Below are positions 1-9,105 of a DNA stretch of 64,000 nucleotides, piece after piece. The stretch lies in the NCBI RefSeq assembly GCF_900205965.1, contig NZ_OAOF01000009.1, forward strand, positions 62,001-126,000, written 5' to 3'. The stretch's first letter is position 1. Each line of letters opens with the position of its first letter. The position numbers and the translations under genes are program-made. This stretch comes from Lacrimispora amygdalina. Its GTDB lineage: Bacteria > Bacillota > Clostridia > Lachnospirales > Lachnospiraceae. The notes beneath the pieces were generated by a model. It was not told the origin of the DNA and searched no databases. It saw only the letters and a list, made by a program, of their open reading frames with translations.

Positions 1-814
1 TCGCCTGGGAGAGCACTTCCATCTCGTCGCCGGTTTTAACAACTTCAACAGGTGGGGTATGAACATCTCCCCGTGAGAGAAGTTTCAGCCTGTCGGCTAT
101 TGGGCTTAATGGCGCCGTAATCCGGTGTAAAAACCTGCCGAGGATCAATACCCCTGTTACACAGATAAATAAAGATACCACCGCCAGCAGTACAATATTC
201 AGTATTTTTTCCCTTTGATAACCGGAAACTGCCTGGTCTATGTCGTCTATGTAATTTCCTGTACTGATATACCAGTCGTAAGGCTCAAACTTTATGGTGT
301 AAGCACGTTTCGCATACGTTCCATCCTGACCTGGTTTTGTAAAGTAGAAATTAGTAAACCCGCCGCCTGGCTGGGATCCGTTCTTAATGAAACTGCGGAT
401 ATAATAATCCCCTTTCAGATCCTGATCGTCATAACGCATTTTCCCTTCATATTCCGGATTCATATGAACGGCGCAGAGACCAGCAGAGGTATCTGCCCAG
501 AAATATCCGCTGCCATCGTTATACCTCGTATTGCGGACAATCGCCTTAGCATTTTCAAGAGCCTCTTTCTCCGTAATCTCTCCGGACTGATAGCGCTCAT
601 AATTAACATTTAATACACTTACCAGACTTTCGGCCGCTGTCCTGATATTTGAATCATAGCTCTGATAGCTGGAATCAATCCAGTTTTGATAAGCCCGGTC
701 CAGACTTGTATAAAAAATAGCTGTAAGAGTGAATATAATCAACATGACCAGAACACTCACAAACAGAATCAGCTTTCCTGTAACCTGCAATCTCTTACTC
801 TTTTGTCTCTTCAT
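1..814 (-). CDS. Methyl-accepting chemotaxis protein, N-terminal part (runs off left edge)
   Basis: Reading the minus strand from ATG at 814 gives an uninterrupted 271-residue frame that leaves the window at base 1, so the C-terminal signalling domain is not visible. Residues 14-35 form a membrane segment, about 40-200 an extracellular sensor, 204-227 a second membrane segment, and 228 onwards a HAMP-like linker (RITAPLSPIADRLKLLSRGD). The sensor contains GSGYFWADTS and a following HMNPEYEGK, the hallmark of single-Cache (sCache_2) sensors. This topology belongs to chemoreceptors that bind small ligands outside the cell and signal to CheA; a Cache-HAMP histidine kinase cannot be excluded without the C-terminus. 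The start has a good site (AAAGGGG, 6-8 nt upstream) and a promoter at 855-883. The gene is separate from the glycosyltransferases behind it. Confidence 0.8.
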   Translation of the reverse strand, partial: MKRQKSKRLQVTGKLILFVSVLVMLIIFTLTAIFYTSLDRAYQNWIDSSYQSYDSNIRTAAESLVSVLNVNYERYQSGEITEKEALENAKAIVRNTRYNDGSGYFWADTSAGLCAVHMNPEYEGKMRYDDQDLKGDYYIRSFIKNGSQPGGGFTNFYFTKPGQDGTYAKRAYTIKFEPYDWYISTGNYIDDIDQAVSGYQREKILNIVLLAVVSLFICVTGVLILGRFLHRITAPLSPIADRLKLLSRGDVHTPPVEVVKTGDEMEVLSQA

Positions 815-854
815 GTAAATCCCCTTTCTGATTGCAAAATCATGCACTACGGAT

Positions 855-883
855 AGCATACATGGTATTCTTCCATCCTGCAA
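855..883 (-). promoter_or_regulatory. Sigma-A-like promoter for the chemoreceptor gene
   Basis: On the minus strand, TTGCAG (878-883) and TATGCT (855-860) are separated by 17 nt, about 40 nt upstream of the ATG at 814. Spacing is ideal and both boxes are near consensus. No transcript evidence is available from sequence alone. Confidence 0.5.
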
Positions 884-1013
884 CTAATGTTTACAGAAAG
901 TTTATTAATTTTTTGTAAAGTATTTGTCAAAATTTAAACAATTAAAAAAATTCCAGAAAAAAGGCACAAATTCCTTGTTTTGAAACCTGTGTCTTCCTTC
1001 CGGAATGCTGTCT

Positions 1014-2126
1014 CTATTTCGTTTGTGCTGCCTGAATCAGTTTTAAATTGCTTTTCAGCCGTTCATTATCAGGGGCAGACAAAAGCGCTGCTTTTGCATG
1101 TTCCAGAGACTCAGCAAACAATCCCAGACGATAGGAAGCAATAGCGCAAAGATCTTCTGGAGTATAGTCCCAGGAATACCCCATATTTACAAAGGTTCTT
1201 GACTTTTCTTTTATTTTCAGAGCTTCCAGTGTCAAGAAGTACGCCATCGGCCAGTCTTTTAACTCATAGCATATCTTGGCAAATTCCACATAAGAATCCC
1301 GCATCTCCGGGACCTCTGCAATTGCTTTGAAATACCACCGGTATGCTTCCTTACTGCTTCCCAGTCTGTAATAGGATTTGGCAATCCATCGCATGGCTGC
1401 ACACCGCTCATCACACCATCTGGCGGTTGGAAGCTGTAAATACTCCATCAGTGTTTTGATGCTTTCCTGCCATTTACTCTTATACATATATTCTCTGCCC
1501 AGATAGTACCGCATCCGCTCATCGTCCGGTGCCTCCTGTACTGCCAGTTCCAGAAGAGGCAGATAGGAACCTCTGGATTTGGTGGGATCCGGATGATGGT
1601 TTAATACCATTCCTTCGATATATACCGTTTCCAGGGGCTTTTTCCCGCAGTACTGGACAAACTCATGAACAGGACATTTCCAACGGAAATCCTTGCGCTC
1701 ATGCACTTTAAAATAATAAAACTGTATGTCCGGTGTTCCGTCTTCCTTTAAGCTCCAGTTGTAAAGGTAACGGCCGGTTTTTGCCACTGCTCCTTTACTG
1801 CGCGGCTTATAATTCAGCCATGCTTCCTCCAGGCGTTTTCTCCAGCCTGGCTCAAACCTCTCATCAAGGTCTGTACAGACGCAGATATCTACATCCTCCG
1901 GCACATGATCCAGGGAAATGTTTCTTGCCACATCAAACCGCCACGGCTTCACCACATCGATATAAACCACAGCGCCCCGTTTTTTCAGCTTCTCTACCGT
2001 ATCATCCTCTGAACCGGTATCAGTCACAACAATGAGATCAGCCTCGCTCATAGAGTCTATCCATTGGTCCACAAATGAGGCCTCATTTTTACAGATTGCA
2101 TAAACACAGATTTTCAGTTTTTTCAT
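1014..2126 (-). CDS. Family 2 (GT-A) glycosyltransferase with TPR-like C-terminus, copy 1
   Basis: A 370-residue protein. The N-terminal third is a GT-A fold: KICVYAICKNE opens the first strand, VVTDTGSEDDT is the nucleotide-sugar loop, and DICVCTDLDE provides the metal-binding acidic motif. The C-terminal half (about residues 200-365) is helical with TPR-like repeats, as in SunS-type and other TPR-carrying family 2 transferases. Acceptor and sugar donor cannot be read from the sequence. The start overlaps the stop of the upstream paralogue by 4 nt (ATGA) and has GGAGGAG before it, so the two are translationally coupled. It is a clear paralogue of the neighbour at 2123-3235, colinear over the whole length. 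Both lie behind a chemoreceptor, so a surface or flagellar acceptor is possible, but that is a guess. Confidence 0.85.
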   Translation of the reverse strand: MKKLKICVYAICKNEASFVDQWIDSMSEADLIVVTDTGSEDDTVEKLKKRGAVVYIDVVKPWRFDVARNISLDHVPEDVDICVCTDLDERFEPGWRKRLEEAWLNYKPRSKGAVAKTGRYLYNWSLKEDGTPDIQFYYFKVHERKDFRWKCPVHEFVQYCGKKPLETVYIEGMVLNHHPDPTKSRGSYLPLLELAVQEAPDDERMRYYLGREYMYKSKWQESIKTLMEYLQLPTARWCDERCAAMRWIAKSYYRLGSSKEAYRWYFKAIAEVPEMRDSYVEFAKICYELKDWPMAYFLTLEALKIKEKSRTFVNMGYSWDYTPEDLCAIASYRLGLFAESLEHAKAALLSAPDNERLKSNLKLIQAAQTK

Positions 2127-3235
2127 GAGGTCTCCTCCTGAGCTTTCTGCTTTCTGCTTTTTTGCTGAATCAGCAAAAGATTGCTCTGAAGCCGTTTATT
2201 TTCCGGAGCAGTCTTTATTGCCCAGGCTGCATATTCCTCGGCTGTTTCATACATTCCCAGACGGTAAGCGCTGATTGCGGCATAATCATACAATGCATAT
2301 CCCCAGCTTGCCGGATCCACCAGATAACTTCCCGTGCTTTCCTTAATGGTCAGACCCTTTGAAGCCATAGCAAAGCATAACGCCCAGTTGGATTCCAGAT
2401 AACCGAATTTCGCCAGGGCCAGATAAGGCTCTCTCACCTCCGGGCATTCGGCAAGAGCCCGGTAAAGCCAGACGAGTTCTTCTCTTTTATTCCCTTTTTC
2501 ACTGTAAGCATGAGCGATAAACCGCATGGAGGCACTTCGTTCCTCTGCCCATCTGGCTGTTGGAAGTGAAAGGTGTTTATTTAAGGTCTGTATGGCCTGA
2601 TCTAATTTACCATGGAACACATACTCTCTTCCAAGCCAGAACATGGCTCTGTCATCTAAGGGGTTTTCCTGCACGGACAGCTCCAGAAGGGGCAGATACT
2701 GGCTTCTGGGCTTAGACTCATCCGGATAGTGATTTAACACAATTCCGTTCACCCATGCTATTTTTTCCGGCTCTGGTCCACTGTATTCCAATATTTCATG
2801 CACCGGATGGATCCAGCGGAAGCCATGGCGTTTGTGAATCTTCTCCATTGGATACTGCTTCTTTGGTGTACCGTCAGGATTAAATGAAAATGTGAAAAGA
2901 TATCTGGCACGGGTCTGGTCCGGTTTCCAGGCAGACTCGAGTATATTTCTCCAACCCGGTACGAATACTTCATCTAAATCATTGGATACACAGATGTCCG
3001 CATCCTCCGGCACATGACTGAGAGCTACATTACGTGCAGTGTCAAATCTCCACGGGGAAATGGTCTCTTCATATACAATTGCTCCCCTGGCCCTGAGCTT
3101 TTCAACAGTACCGTCTGTAGAACCTGTGTCTGCTACAATTACTTCATCTGCCTCAGATACCGCATCCATCCACCGGTCCACAAACTGCTCTTCATTTTTG
3201 CTGATCGCATAAACGCATATCTTATATCGGTTCAA
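2123..3235 (-). CDS. Family 2 (GT-A) glycosyltransferase with TPR-like C-terminus, copy 2
   Basis: This 370-residue paralogue of the next gene has the same layout: KICVYAISKNE, VIVADTGSTDGT and DICVSNDLDE in the GT-A domain, then TPR-like helices from about residue 200. It is probably the first gene of a two-gene operon, since its stop overlaps the start of copy 1 by 4 nt. The start appears to be TTG at 3235: AAAGGAG lies 9 nt upstream and no in-frame ATG is nearby. Equal length, shared motifs and tandem position show a local duplication; divergence in the acceptor-side middle region suggests the two copies may act on different acceptors or in sequence. Substrate unknown. Confidence 0.85.
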   Translation of the reverse strand: MNRYKICVYAISKNEEQFVDRWMDAVSEADEVIVADTGSTDGTVEKLRARGAIVYEETISPWRFDTARNVALSHVPEDADICVSNDLDEVFVPGWRNILESAWKPDQTRARYLFTFSFNPDGTPKKQYPMEKIHKRHGFRWIHPVHEILEYSGPEPEKIAWVNGIVLNHYPDESKPRSQYLPLLELSVQENPLDDRAMFWLGREYVFHGKLDQAIQTLNKHLSLPTARWAEERSASMRFIAHAYSEKGNKREELVWLYRALAECPEVREPYLALAKFGYLESNWALCFAMASKGLTIKESTGSYLVDPASWGYALYDYAAISAYRLGMYETAEEYAAWAIKTAPENKRLQSNLLLIQQKSRKQKAQEETS

Positions 3236-3283
3236 TCAAACCAACTCCTTTAGAATATTCTGATTGCTAGATACAATATATGC

Positions 3284-3319
3284 AAAAAAAGCCTGTCCCG
3301 TGATAAAAATAAGACAAAC
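3284..3319 (-). terminator. Rho-independent terminator after the GNAT gene
   Basis: Read on the minus strand, GTTTGTCTT pairs with GGGACAGGC (9 bp including G-U pairs) and is followed by seven T residues. It sits just beyond the stop of the acetyltransferase gene at 3328 and before the glycosyltransferase pair. Confidence 0.6.
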
Positions 3320-3327
3320 CAGTGTGA

Positions 3328-3855
3328 TTACGAAAGTTTCACTCCATATACCATTTGGTAAATCTCTTTTTTATAGGGGTAAAATTCCTCCTCAGAAACT
3401 GGTTTCCCATAGCTGGTAACCCACAGCTGCATTGGATTGTCTCCGGGCTTTAATGGCATCTGCTGGTAGAAAAAACGATTGATATAAAATCCCAGCCGCT
3501 CATAAAATACAGCACGCCTGCCTGTTATGGGATTGTCTTTTGTTACCGGTTCAATTTCCAGAAATATTGGTTTCTTTGTCTCCCTCACCGTTTCTTCCAC
3601 CAGAAGTTTCCCATAGCCATTTCCCCTGGAGATCTCAGCCGTAGCCAGATGCTCAAAAAAGACGCAGCCAGGCAGATCCCAGTATCCAAGAAACGCCCTG
3701 ATCTTACCGCATTCCTTTACAGCTCTGATATGATAGCGCGGATTGAAAAAGGTATCCCGCTGTCCTTCCTTCGTGCGCCGTTCCTGATCCGGGAATGATG
3801 CCTGGTAGATTGCATATATTTCTTCAAAATGGTTCTCTTGTTTCTCAATCAGCAT
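3328..3855 (-). CDS. GNAT family N-acetyltransferase
   Basis: A 175-residue protein with the GNAT fold. The acetyl-CoA pyrophosphate-binding loop is visible as SRGNGYGKLLVEE (motif A, R/Q-x-x-G-x-G), preceded by strand residues FFEHLATAEI and followed by the typical late motif AVFYERLGF. Proteins of this type transfer an acetyl group from acetyl-CoA to an amine on a small molecule or protein; the acceptor cannot be predicted. It stands alone between two terminators (3921-3970 upstream and 3284-3319 downstream), so it is probably monocistronic. Length is normal for a single-domain GNAT. Confidence 0.8.
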   Translation of the reverse strand: MLIEKQENHFEEIYAIYQASFPDQERRTKEGQRDTFFNPRYHIRAVKECGKIRAFLGYWDLPGCVFFEHLATAEISRGNGYGKLLVEETVRETKKPIFLEIEPVTKDNPITGRRAVFYERLGFYINRFFYQQMPLKPGDNPMQLWVTSYGKPVSEEEFYPYKKEIYQMVYGVKLS

Positions 3856-3920
3856 TTCTTATCTCCTGTATTTTTTCTTTCTTAACCATTGTACCACGGT
3901 TTTATTTGTTTTGCAGACAA

Positions 3921-3970
3921 GAAAAAAGCCGCTGCTTCATAAGCGGTAGTTCACTTATAAAGCAGCGGCT
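3921..3970 (-). terminator. Strong terminator after the 5'-nucleotidase gene
   Basis: GCCGCTGCTT (3928-3937) pairs perfectly with AAGCAGCGGC (3960-3969), extended by further AT pairs. On the minus strand the stem is followed by a run of six T. It begins just after the 5'-nucleotidase stop at 3977. Confidence 0.85.
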
Positions 3971-3976
3971 CCTGTA

Positions 3977-5806
3977 TTACTGAATGGTGATTCTTCCCTG
4001 TCCTGCTGGGTTTGCATAATCTGCGCCTACATTGCCGCCTAAGTTACTGCGGATAAAGGCAGACAGAATATCCACATCGGTCATAACATCATCACGGATC
4101 ACCTTGCTGTTTTTAAACATTGTCATACCGTCACCAGCCATCTTTAACATGTAGTTGTGGGACGCTACGGTATATACTTTGGCAGGATCGAGAGGAGAAT
4201 CTCCCACTATGATATCTGCTACCCGGTATGCACCGGCTACTTTTACAAAGTTACCTTTTTCATCTAACTGGACACTGGATGGAACTGAGGTTTTTATGGT
4301 GTATTTTAAACCGGAAACCTGTAAAAATCCGCCGTTTTCCTTCGGATAATTACGGGAAGCCATCTCCAATGCGTCCTTAATCTGCTGCCCGGTAGCTTCT
4401 ACCACGCATCCCATGTTTCCAAATGGATGTACGGTAAGGGTATCGTTATATGTAATATTTCCAGGCTTGATCCCTGCGCGGACACCGCCTCCGTTTACAA
4501 TACCGATATCTGCTCCAAGTACCTGACGATAAGCATCCGCACAAAGATCACCTAAATTGGTTTCACCGTTTCTGACAGCCCTCTCTCCGGTGGCAGGATT
4601 TATGATGGTCAGCTCCACATCCGTATGACCCAGCACTGCCTTTAAGGATTCCTGATACTGGGCCTTGATATTCTTAATAAACTGGTCTGTATCATAATCC
4701 AGGGCTTTTCCATCCTCTGATACTGCCGTTTTTCCAGGTATAATAAGCTGGCTTCCCAAATTAAGAACGTCCGGATCTTTCACCTTGTCCCGGTTTGCGT
4801 TGTAGATCTCTCTCCAGCGGTTATAGGAACCTAATTCTCTCTTTGCAATACGGCTGAGAGAATCGCCTTTTTTTACTGTGTAGGTGCTGGACACCGCAGT
4901 TACAGGAACCTGGGCAACCAGTTCATTGGCAAGAGAGCCATCTGTGTGTATGGTCAGTTTTCCGATTTTGTTTAATTTGGTTCCTGCCTGGGTAAGGAGT
5001 ACATTCTTTCCGTCCTTATTCTTTAAGTCCTTCGTATATTCTTCATGTGAATGGCCGTCTATTACCACATCAATTCCATTTGTATTCTTAATCACGTTAT
5101 CAGAGGTCCACCGGTCTGTTGTACCGTTTTCTCCTAAATGCCCAACTAAAATCACGAACTGGGCACCCTCTGCTCTTGCACTGTTAACAGACTGCTGAAT
5201 CTGATCGTAAAGCTTTTTGCCGGTTTCATCTTCACAGAATCCGTAAATGTAATTGCCGCTTCCATCCTGGAAATAGGCAGGTGTTGATTTGGTGAAGCTT
5301 TCCGGTGTGGTGGCTCCTACCAGAGCGACCTTTGTGCTGCCGTATGTAAACATTTTGTAAGGAGCAAATACCGGGGTGTTGGTTTTTAAATCCATAAAGT
5401 TGCTGGAGTAGTAGCCACAGTTTAATTTGCCTGCCAGTTCTAAGAAACGGGGCATACCGTAATCATATTCATGATTCCCAGGCACAGCAAAGTCATAACC
5501 CACCTGATTCATGATGTCAATGATATACCCGCCGTCTGAAAGAGTTCCGATGGGGGCTCCCTGAATAGCATCTCCTGCATCAACAAGCGTCACGTAGGGT
5601 GTCTGCGCCTGCATCTCTTTTTTGTAAAGAGACAGACCTGCATACCCGATCTTGTCATCAATGCCGCAGTGAACGTCGTTGGTATAGAGAATCACGATGT
5701 CCTGATCTGCCGCACTGACCGGAAATGAGAAGCCGGTGACAAGGGATAAAACCATGAGCAAGGACAGAAAAAGAGACAGATACTTTCTTTTTGTACTTCC
5801 TTTCAT
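3977..5806 (-). CDS. Secreted 5'-nucleotidase / 2',3'-cyclic phosphodiesterase with internal LysM domain
   Basis: A 609-residue exported protein. Residues 1-32 are a signal peptide ending in VSAA. Residues 36-295 form the calcineurin-like metallophosphatase domain, with metal ligands in YTNDVHCGID, DAGDAIQGAP, PGNHEYDYG, VGHLGE and DGHSHEEY. Residues 308-357 are a LysM module (YTVKKGDSLSRIAKRELG to LGSQLIIPG), which binds peptidoglycan. Residues 385-609 form the nucleotidase C-terminal domain, with GIVNGGGVRAG and LTVHPFGN. The enzyme should dephosphorylate extracellular nucleotides at the wall to release nucleosides, consistent with an adenosine deaminase elsewhere in the window. The unusual point is that LysM lies between the two catalytic halves and not at a terminus. 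Start has AAAGGAGG upstream; a strong terminator follows. Confidence 0.9.
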   Translation of the reverse strand: MKGSTKRKYLSLFLSLLMVLSLVTGFSFPVSAADQDIVILYTNDVHCGIDDKIGYAGLSLYKKEMQAQTPYVTLVDAGDAIQGAPIGTLSDGGYIIDIMNQVGYDFAVPGNHEYDYGMPRFLELAGKLNCGYYSSNFMDLKTNTPVFAPYKMFTYGSTKVALVGATTPESFTKSTPAYFQDGSGNYIYGFCEDETGKKLYDQIQQSVNSARAEGAQFVILVGHLGENGTTDRWTSDNVIKNTNGIDVVIDGHSHEEYTKDLKNKDGKNVLLTQAGTKLNKIGKLTIHTDGSLANELVAQVPVTAVSSTYTVKKGDSLSRIAKRELGSYNRWREIYNANRDKVKDPDVLNLGSQLIIPGKTAVSEDGKALDYDTDQFIKNIKAQYQESLKAVLGHTDVELTIINPATGERAVRNGETNLGDLCADAYRQVLGADIGIVNGGGVRAGIKPGNITYNDTLTVHPFGNMGCVVEATGQQIKDALEMASRNYPKENGGFLQVSGLKYTIKTSVPSSVQLDEKGNFVKVAGAYRVADIIVGDSPLDPAKVYTVASHNYMLKMAGDGMTMFKNSKVIRDDVMTDVDILSAFIRSNLGGNVGADYANPAGQGRITIQ

Positions 5807-5914
5807 TGCTTGAATCCTCCTTTAACATATGCTTTTTTCTATATTATAGCAGACCAATGTAAAATTTCCATATTATAATGTTAATATTTTCCTTTTATCT
5901 GAAACTTTTTCCCA

Positions 5915-5958
5915 CAAAAAAACCTCTCTGCAGTCAATATTTCACTTTGCAGAGAGGT
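5915..5958 (-). terminator. Terminator after aspS
   Basis: ACCTCTCTGCA (5922-5932) pairs perfectly over 11 bp with TGCAGAGAGGT (5948-5958). On the minus strand it is followed by seven T residues. It closes the rel-side operon after aspS. Confidence 0.85.
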
Positions 5959-5969
5959 CTGTAAATTTA

Positions 5970-7760
5970 TTATGATTCTTCTTCGCTTACCTGAATTCCC
6001 AGATCATCAAGCTGTTTGGGATCTACCGGAGCCGGTGCCTCAGACATTAAGCAGGAGGCATCCTTTACCTTAGGGAATGCGATAACGTCGCGGATGCTGT
6101 CAGCACCAACCATCAGCATAACCACACGGTCAAGACCATAAGCCAGTCCTGCGTGAGGAGGTACGCCATAACGGAATGCATCTAAAAGGAAGCCGAACTG
6201 TTCGCTTGCCTGCTCTTTGGTAAAGCCCAGAACCTCAAACATCTTGGACTGAATATCACCCTGGTGGATACGAACAGATCCGCCGCCCAGCTCCGTACCG
6301 TTTAACACGATATCATACGCTTTGGCACGTACTGCTCCCGGATCGGTATCGATCATAGCCCAGTCCTCTTCCATCGGCATGGTGAAGGGGTGATGCATGG
6401 CTGTAAAACGTCCCTGTTCCTCGTTATACTCAAGTAACGGGAATTCTGTTACCCATAAGAATTTAAATTCATCCTTTTTCAGAAGATCCAGCTGTCTTGC
6501 CAGCTCCAGACGAAGGTTTCCAAGTACATCGAAAACAACCGTATCCTTGTCTGCAGCAAATAAAAGAAGGTCTCCCGGCTGACCATCCATGGCTTTTGCC
6601 AGTGTTCCAAGCTCTTCTTCTGTCATGAATTTGGAGAAGGAACATTTGTAGCTTCCATCTTCATTCACTGCCAGATAAGCAAGTCCCTTTGCACCAAAGC
6701 CCTTTGCATATTCCACAAGTGCATCGATCTTTTTCCTCGGCATGGCAGCCTGTCCTTTTGCATTAATGCCTCGGACCGAACCGCCGTTTTCCAAAGCTCC
6801 CTTAAATACAACAAATTCTGTATCCTTTACTACGTCTGAAACATTCTTAAGCTCCATTCCAAAACGCATATCAGGTTTATCAGAGCCGAAGCGGTCCATA
6901 GCCTCTCTCCAGGTCATGCGTGTAATCGGAAGCTCCAGATCATAATTGCAGATTTCCTTAAACAGTTTCTTTAACAGCCTTTCATTGACTTCCAGTACAT
7001 CTTCCACATCTACAAAGGACAGCTCCATATCGATCTGTGTAAATTCCGGCTGTCTGTCCGCACGTAAATCTTCGTCACGGTAGCATCTTGCCAGCTGGAA
7101 ATAACGGTCATAACCGGAGCACATGAGAAGCTGCTTAAAAAGCTGGGGAGACTGGGGAAGCGCATAAAAGGATCCCGGATGAACCCGGCTTGGCACCAGA
7201 TAATCCCTTGCGCCTTCCGGCGTGCTCTTAATGAGAGTCGGGGTTTCGATCTCCAAAAATCCCTCTTCAGCCAGAAATGCTCTTGTTAATGTGGCAACCT
7301 GGCTTCTGATCATGATATTCTTCTGAATGTCCGGTCTTCTTAAATCCAGATAACGGTATTTTAATCTCAGTTCTTCTTTTGTCTTGCTGTTTTCTTCAAC
7401 AGGAAAAGGAGGTGTTTCAGATTCAGAAAGAATCCGCAGGCTCTTAGCCCGCACTTCAATAGCGCCGGTGGCCAGATTCTCATTCACACCGCCTGCTCTG
7501 TTCTCCACCACTCCGGTAACAGCGATAACAAACTCACTTCTCAGCTTCTCTGCTTTCGCAAAATTCTCTGATCCGCAGTCGCTTTCTTCAAAAATGATCT
7601 GTAAAATACCGGAACGGTCTCTTAAATCAACGAAAATAATTCCGCCCTTGTTTCTGCTTTTCTGAACCCAGCCCATAACTGTAACTTCTTTTCCTGCACA
7701 GGCTGCTGTAACTTCCGTACATCTATGGGATCTTTTTAAACCCAACATTGACTCTGACAT
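5970..7760 (-). CDS. aspS: Aspartyl-tRNA synthetase
   Basis: A 596-residue class II synthetase of bacterial length. It charges tRNA-Asp with aspartate in the cytoplasm. The N-terminal OB fold (GWVQKSRNKGGIIFVDLRDR) binds the anticodon. Motif 2 is visible as CYRDEDLRADRQPEFTQID and motif 3 as GLAYGLDRVVML; the insertion between them (about residues 290-420) matches the bacterial GAD domain. Whether it is the discriminating or the tRNA-Asn-tolerant form cannot be settled by eye. Start follows AGGAGG and lies 9 nt after the hisS stop, so both are one operon. A strong terminator follows. Confidence 0.97.
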   Translation of the reverse strand: MSESMLGLKRSHRCTEVTAACAGKEVTVMGWVQKSRNKGGIIFVDLRDRSGILQIIFEESDCGSENFAKAEKLRSEFVIAVTGVVENRAGGVNENLATGAIEVRAKSLRILSESETPPFPVEENSKTKEELRLKYRYLDLRRPDIQKNIMIRSQVATLTRAFLAEEGFLEIETPTLIKSTPEGARDYLVPSRVHPGSFYALPQSPQLFKQLLMCSGYDRYFQLARCYRDEDLRADRQPEFTQIDMELSFVDVEDVLEVNERLLKKLFKEICNYDLELPITRMTWREAMDRFGSDKPDMRFGMELKNVSDVVKDTEFVVFKGALENGGSVRGINAKGQAAMPRKKIDALVEYAKGFGAKGLAYLAVNEDGSYKCSFSKFMTEEELGTLAKAMDGQPGDLLLFAADKDTVVFDVLGNLRLELARQLDLLKKDEFKFLWVTEFPLLEYNEEQGRFTAMHHPFTMPMEEDWAMIDTDPGAVRAKAYDIVLNGTELGGGSVRIHQGDIQSKMFEVLGFTKEQASEQFGFLLDAFRYGVPPHAGLAYGLDRVVMLMVGADSIRDVIAFPKVKDASCLMSEAPAPVDPKQLDDLGIQVSEEES

Positions 7761-7769
7761 AACTTCCTC

Positions 7770-9038
7770 CTAATTTGTTTCCTTCAGTGCTTCTTTATAA
7801 AATTCCTTAAACTGGGTATACCCTTCTTTTTGAAGGCTTTCCTTCTGGAACTTTTTATTTTTATTCATCTGGGATACTAAAACAGTCTTCCCTTTGGCGC
7901 GTTCACTCATGGCCTCTTTCACAGCCTCATTCATGACCGAATCGCTCACTCCCTTTTCAATCAGGAATGCAAGCTTTTCTTCACTTCCCGGTACGGTAAA
8001 GCCCTCTTCCATAAGGATCGTGATGATTCTCTCAAAACCAATGGAAAAACCACATGCGGGTGTATCCAGACCTGTGAATTTACCAATCATCTTATCGTAA
8101 CGGCCGCCGCCGCCTACGGATCCCGGGAATCCGTCCACTAAAATCTCGAAGATGGTTCCTGTGTAATAAGACATTCCACGAACCAGAGTAGGATCGAATT
8201 CAATCTTAAACTGGCTGGTTGTAATCTGGCTTACACTGTCAATGATAGCTGCCAGATTCTCTGCCTTTTCCGGATCCATGGCATCTTCTAACGCTTCCTT
8301 TAAGCTTCTTACACCGGCTGCATCCCTTGTCACAGTTTCAAACAGGGACAGATATTTACTCACATTCTCCTCCGGATAACCTGCTTCCTTTAACTCCCGT
8401 GCCACGCCATCCATGCCGATCTTGTCCATCTTATCCAGAATAATAAATACCTGATCATAAGAATCTTCCGAAAAACCGCAATGGGCTGCCATTCCTTTTA
8501 AGATATTCCGGTCATTAACTCTTACGGTATACCCCTTAAATCCGATCTTGCCAAGGAGTGTGGTGGTCGCAAGGATCAGCTCGATCTCCGCCAGTCTGGT
8601 GGGATCTCCCAGAATGTCGATATCACACTGGACAAACTGTCTGAACCTTCCTCTCTGCGGGCGGTCAGCTCTCCAGACACTTCCCATCTGAAGGGACTTA
8701 AAGGGGGACGGTAAAACCGCCGCATTATTGGAATAATATCTGGATAAGGGAACTGTGAGATCATAGCGCAGTCCGCTGTCAACCAGATCATTCTCCGTCT
8801 GAGCCGTATCCAGATTCAGCTTCTCTCCCCGCTTCATAATCTTAAATATCAGCTTCTCATTGTCTCCGCCCTGCTTACTGGTCAGGTTCTCAATGTGTTC
8901 TACGCAGGGAGTCTCAATGGAATTAAATCCAAATCCGCCGTACGTCTCCCGAATCTGGTTCATCACATATTCCCGTACCTGCATCTCTGCGGGAAGTATG
9001 TCCTTCATTCCGGTAACCGGTTTCTTTTTTAATGACAT
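7770..9038 (-). CDS. hisS: Histidyl-tRNA synthetase
   Basis: A 422-residue class II synthetase that attaches histidine to tRNA-His. Motif 2 appears as GSVWRADRPQRGRFRQFVQCD, the histidine-binding SYYTGTIFEI and GGGGRYD segments follow, and motif 3 is CGFSIGFERI. The C-terminal anticodon-binding domain is about residues 330-422. I chose ATG at 9038 since GGAG lies 8 nt upstream; a GTG 9 nt further upstream overlaps that site and is unlikely. Gene order hemZ-hisS-aspS, all on the minus strand, is the usual clostridial cluster. Confidence 0.96.
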   Translation of the reverse strand: MSLKKKPVTGMKDILPAEMQVREYVMNQIRETYGGFGFNSIETPCVEHIENLTSKQGGDNEKLIFKIMKRGEKLNLDTAQTENDLVDSGLRYDLTVPLSRYYSNNAAVLPSPFKSLQMGSVWRADRPQRGRFRQFVQCDIDILGDPTRLAEIELILATTTLLGKIGFKGYTVRVNDRNILKGMAAHCGFSEDSYDQVFIILDKMDKIGMDGVARELKEAGYPEENVSKYLSLFETVTRDAAGVRSLKEALEDAMDPEKAENLAAIIDSVSQITTSQFKIEFDPTLVRGMSYYTGTIFEILVDGFPGSVGGGGRYDKMIGKFTGLDTPACGFSIGFERIITILMEEGFTVPGSEEKLAFLIEKGVSDSVMNEAVKEAMSERAKGKTVLVSQMNKNKKFQKESLQKEGYTQFKEFYKEALKETN

Positions 9039-9105
9039 TTTTTTCACTCCGTTTTTTTATTTTCTATCTATTATGGATATCGCAAATCATGCTTTCTATT
9101 TTAAA

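Noticed and set aside
215..613. Plus-strand open frame of 132 codons
   Set aside because: It lies opposite the chemoreceptor coding frame, has no ribosome site and no recognisable domain.
970..1012. Terminator after the first glycosyltransferase
   Set aside because: AAGG/CCTT and CACA/TGTG pairs are short and broken by a bulge, although T residues follow; too weak to list.
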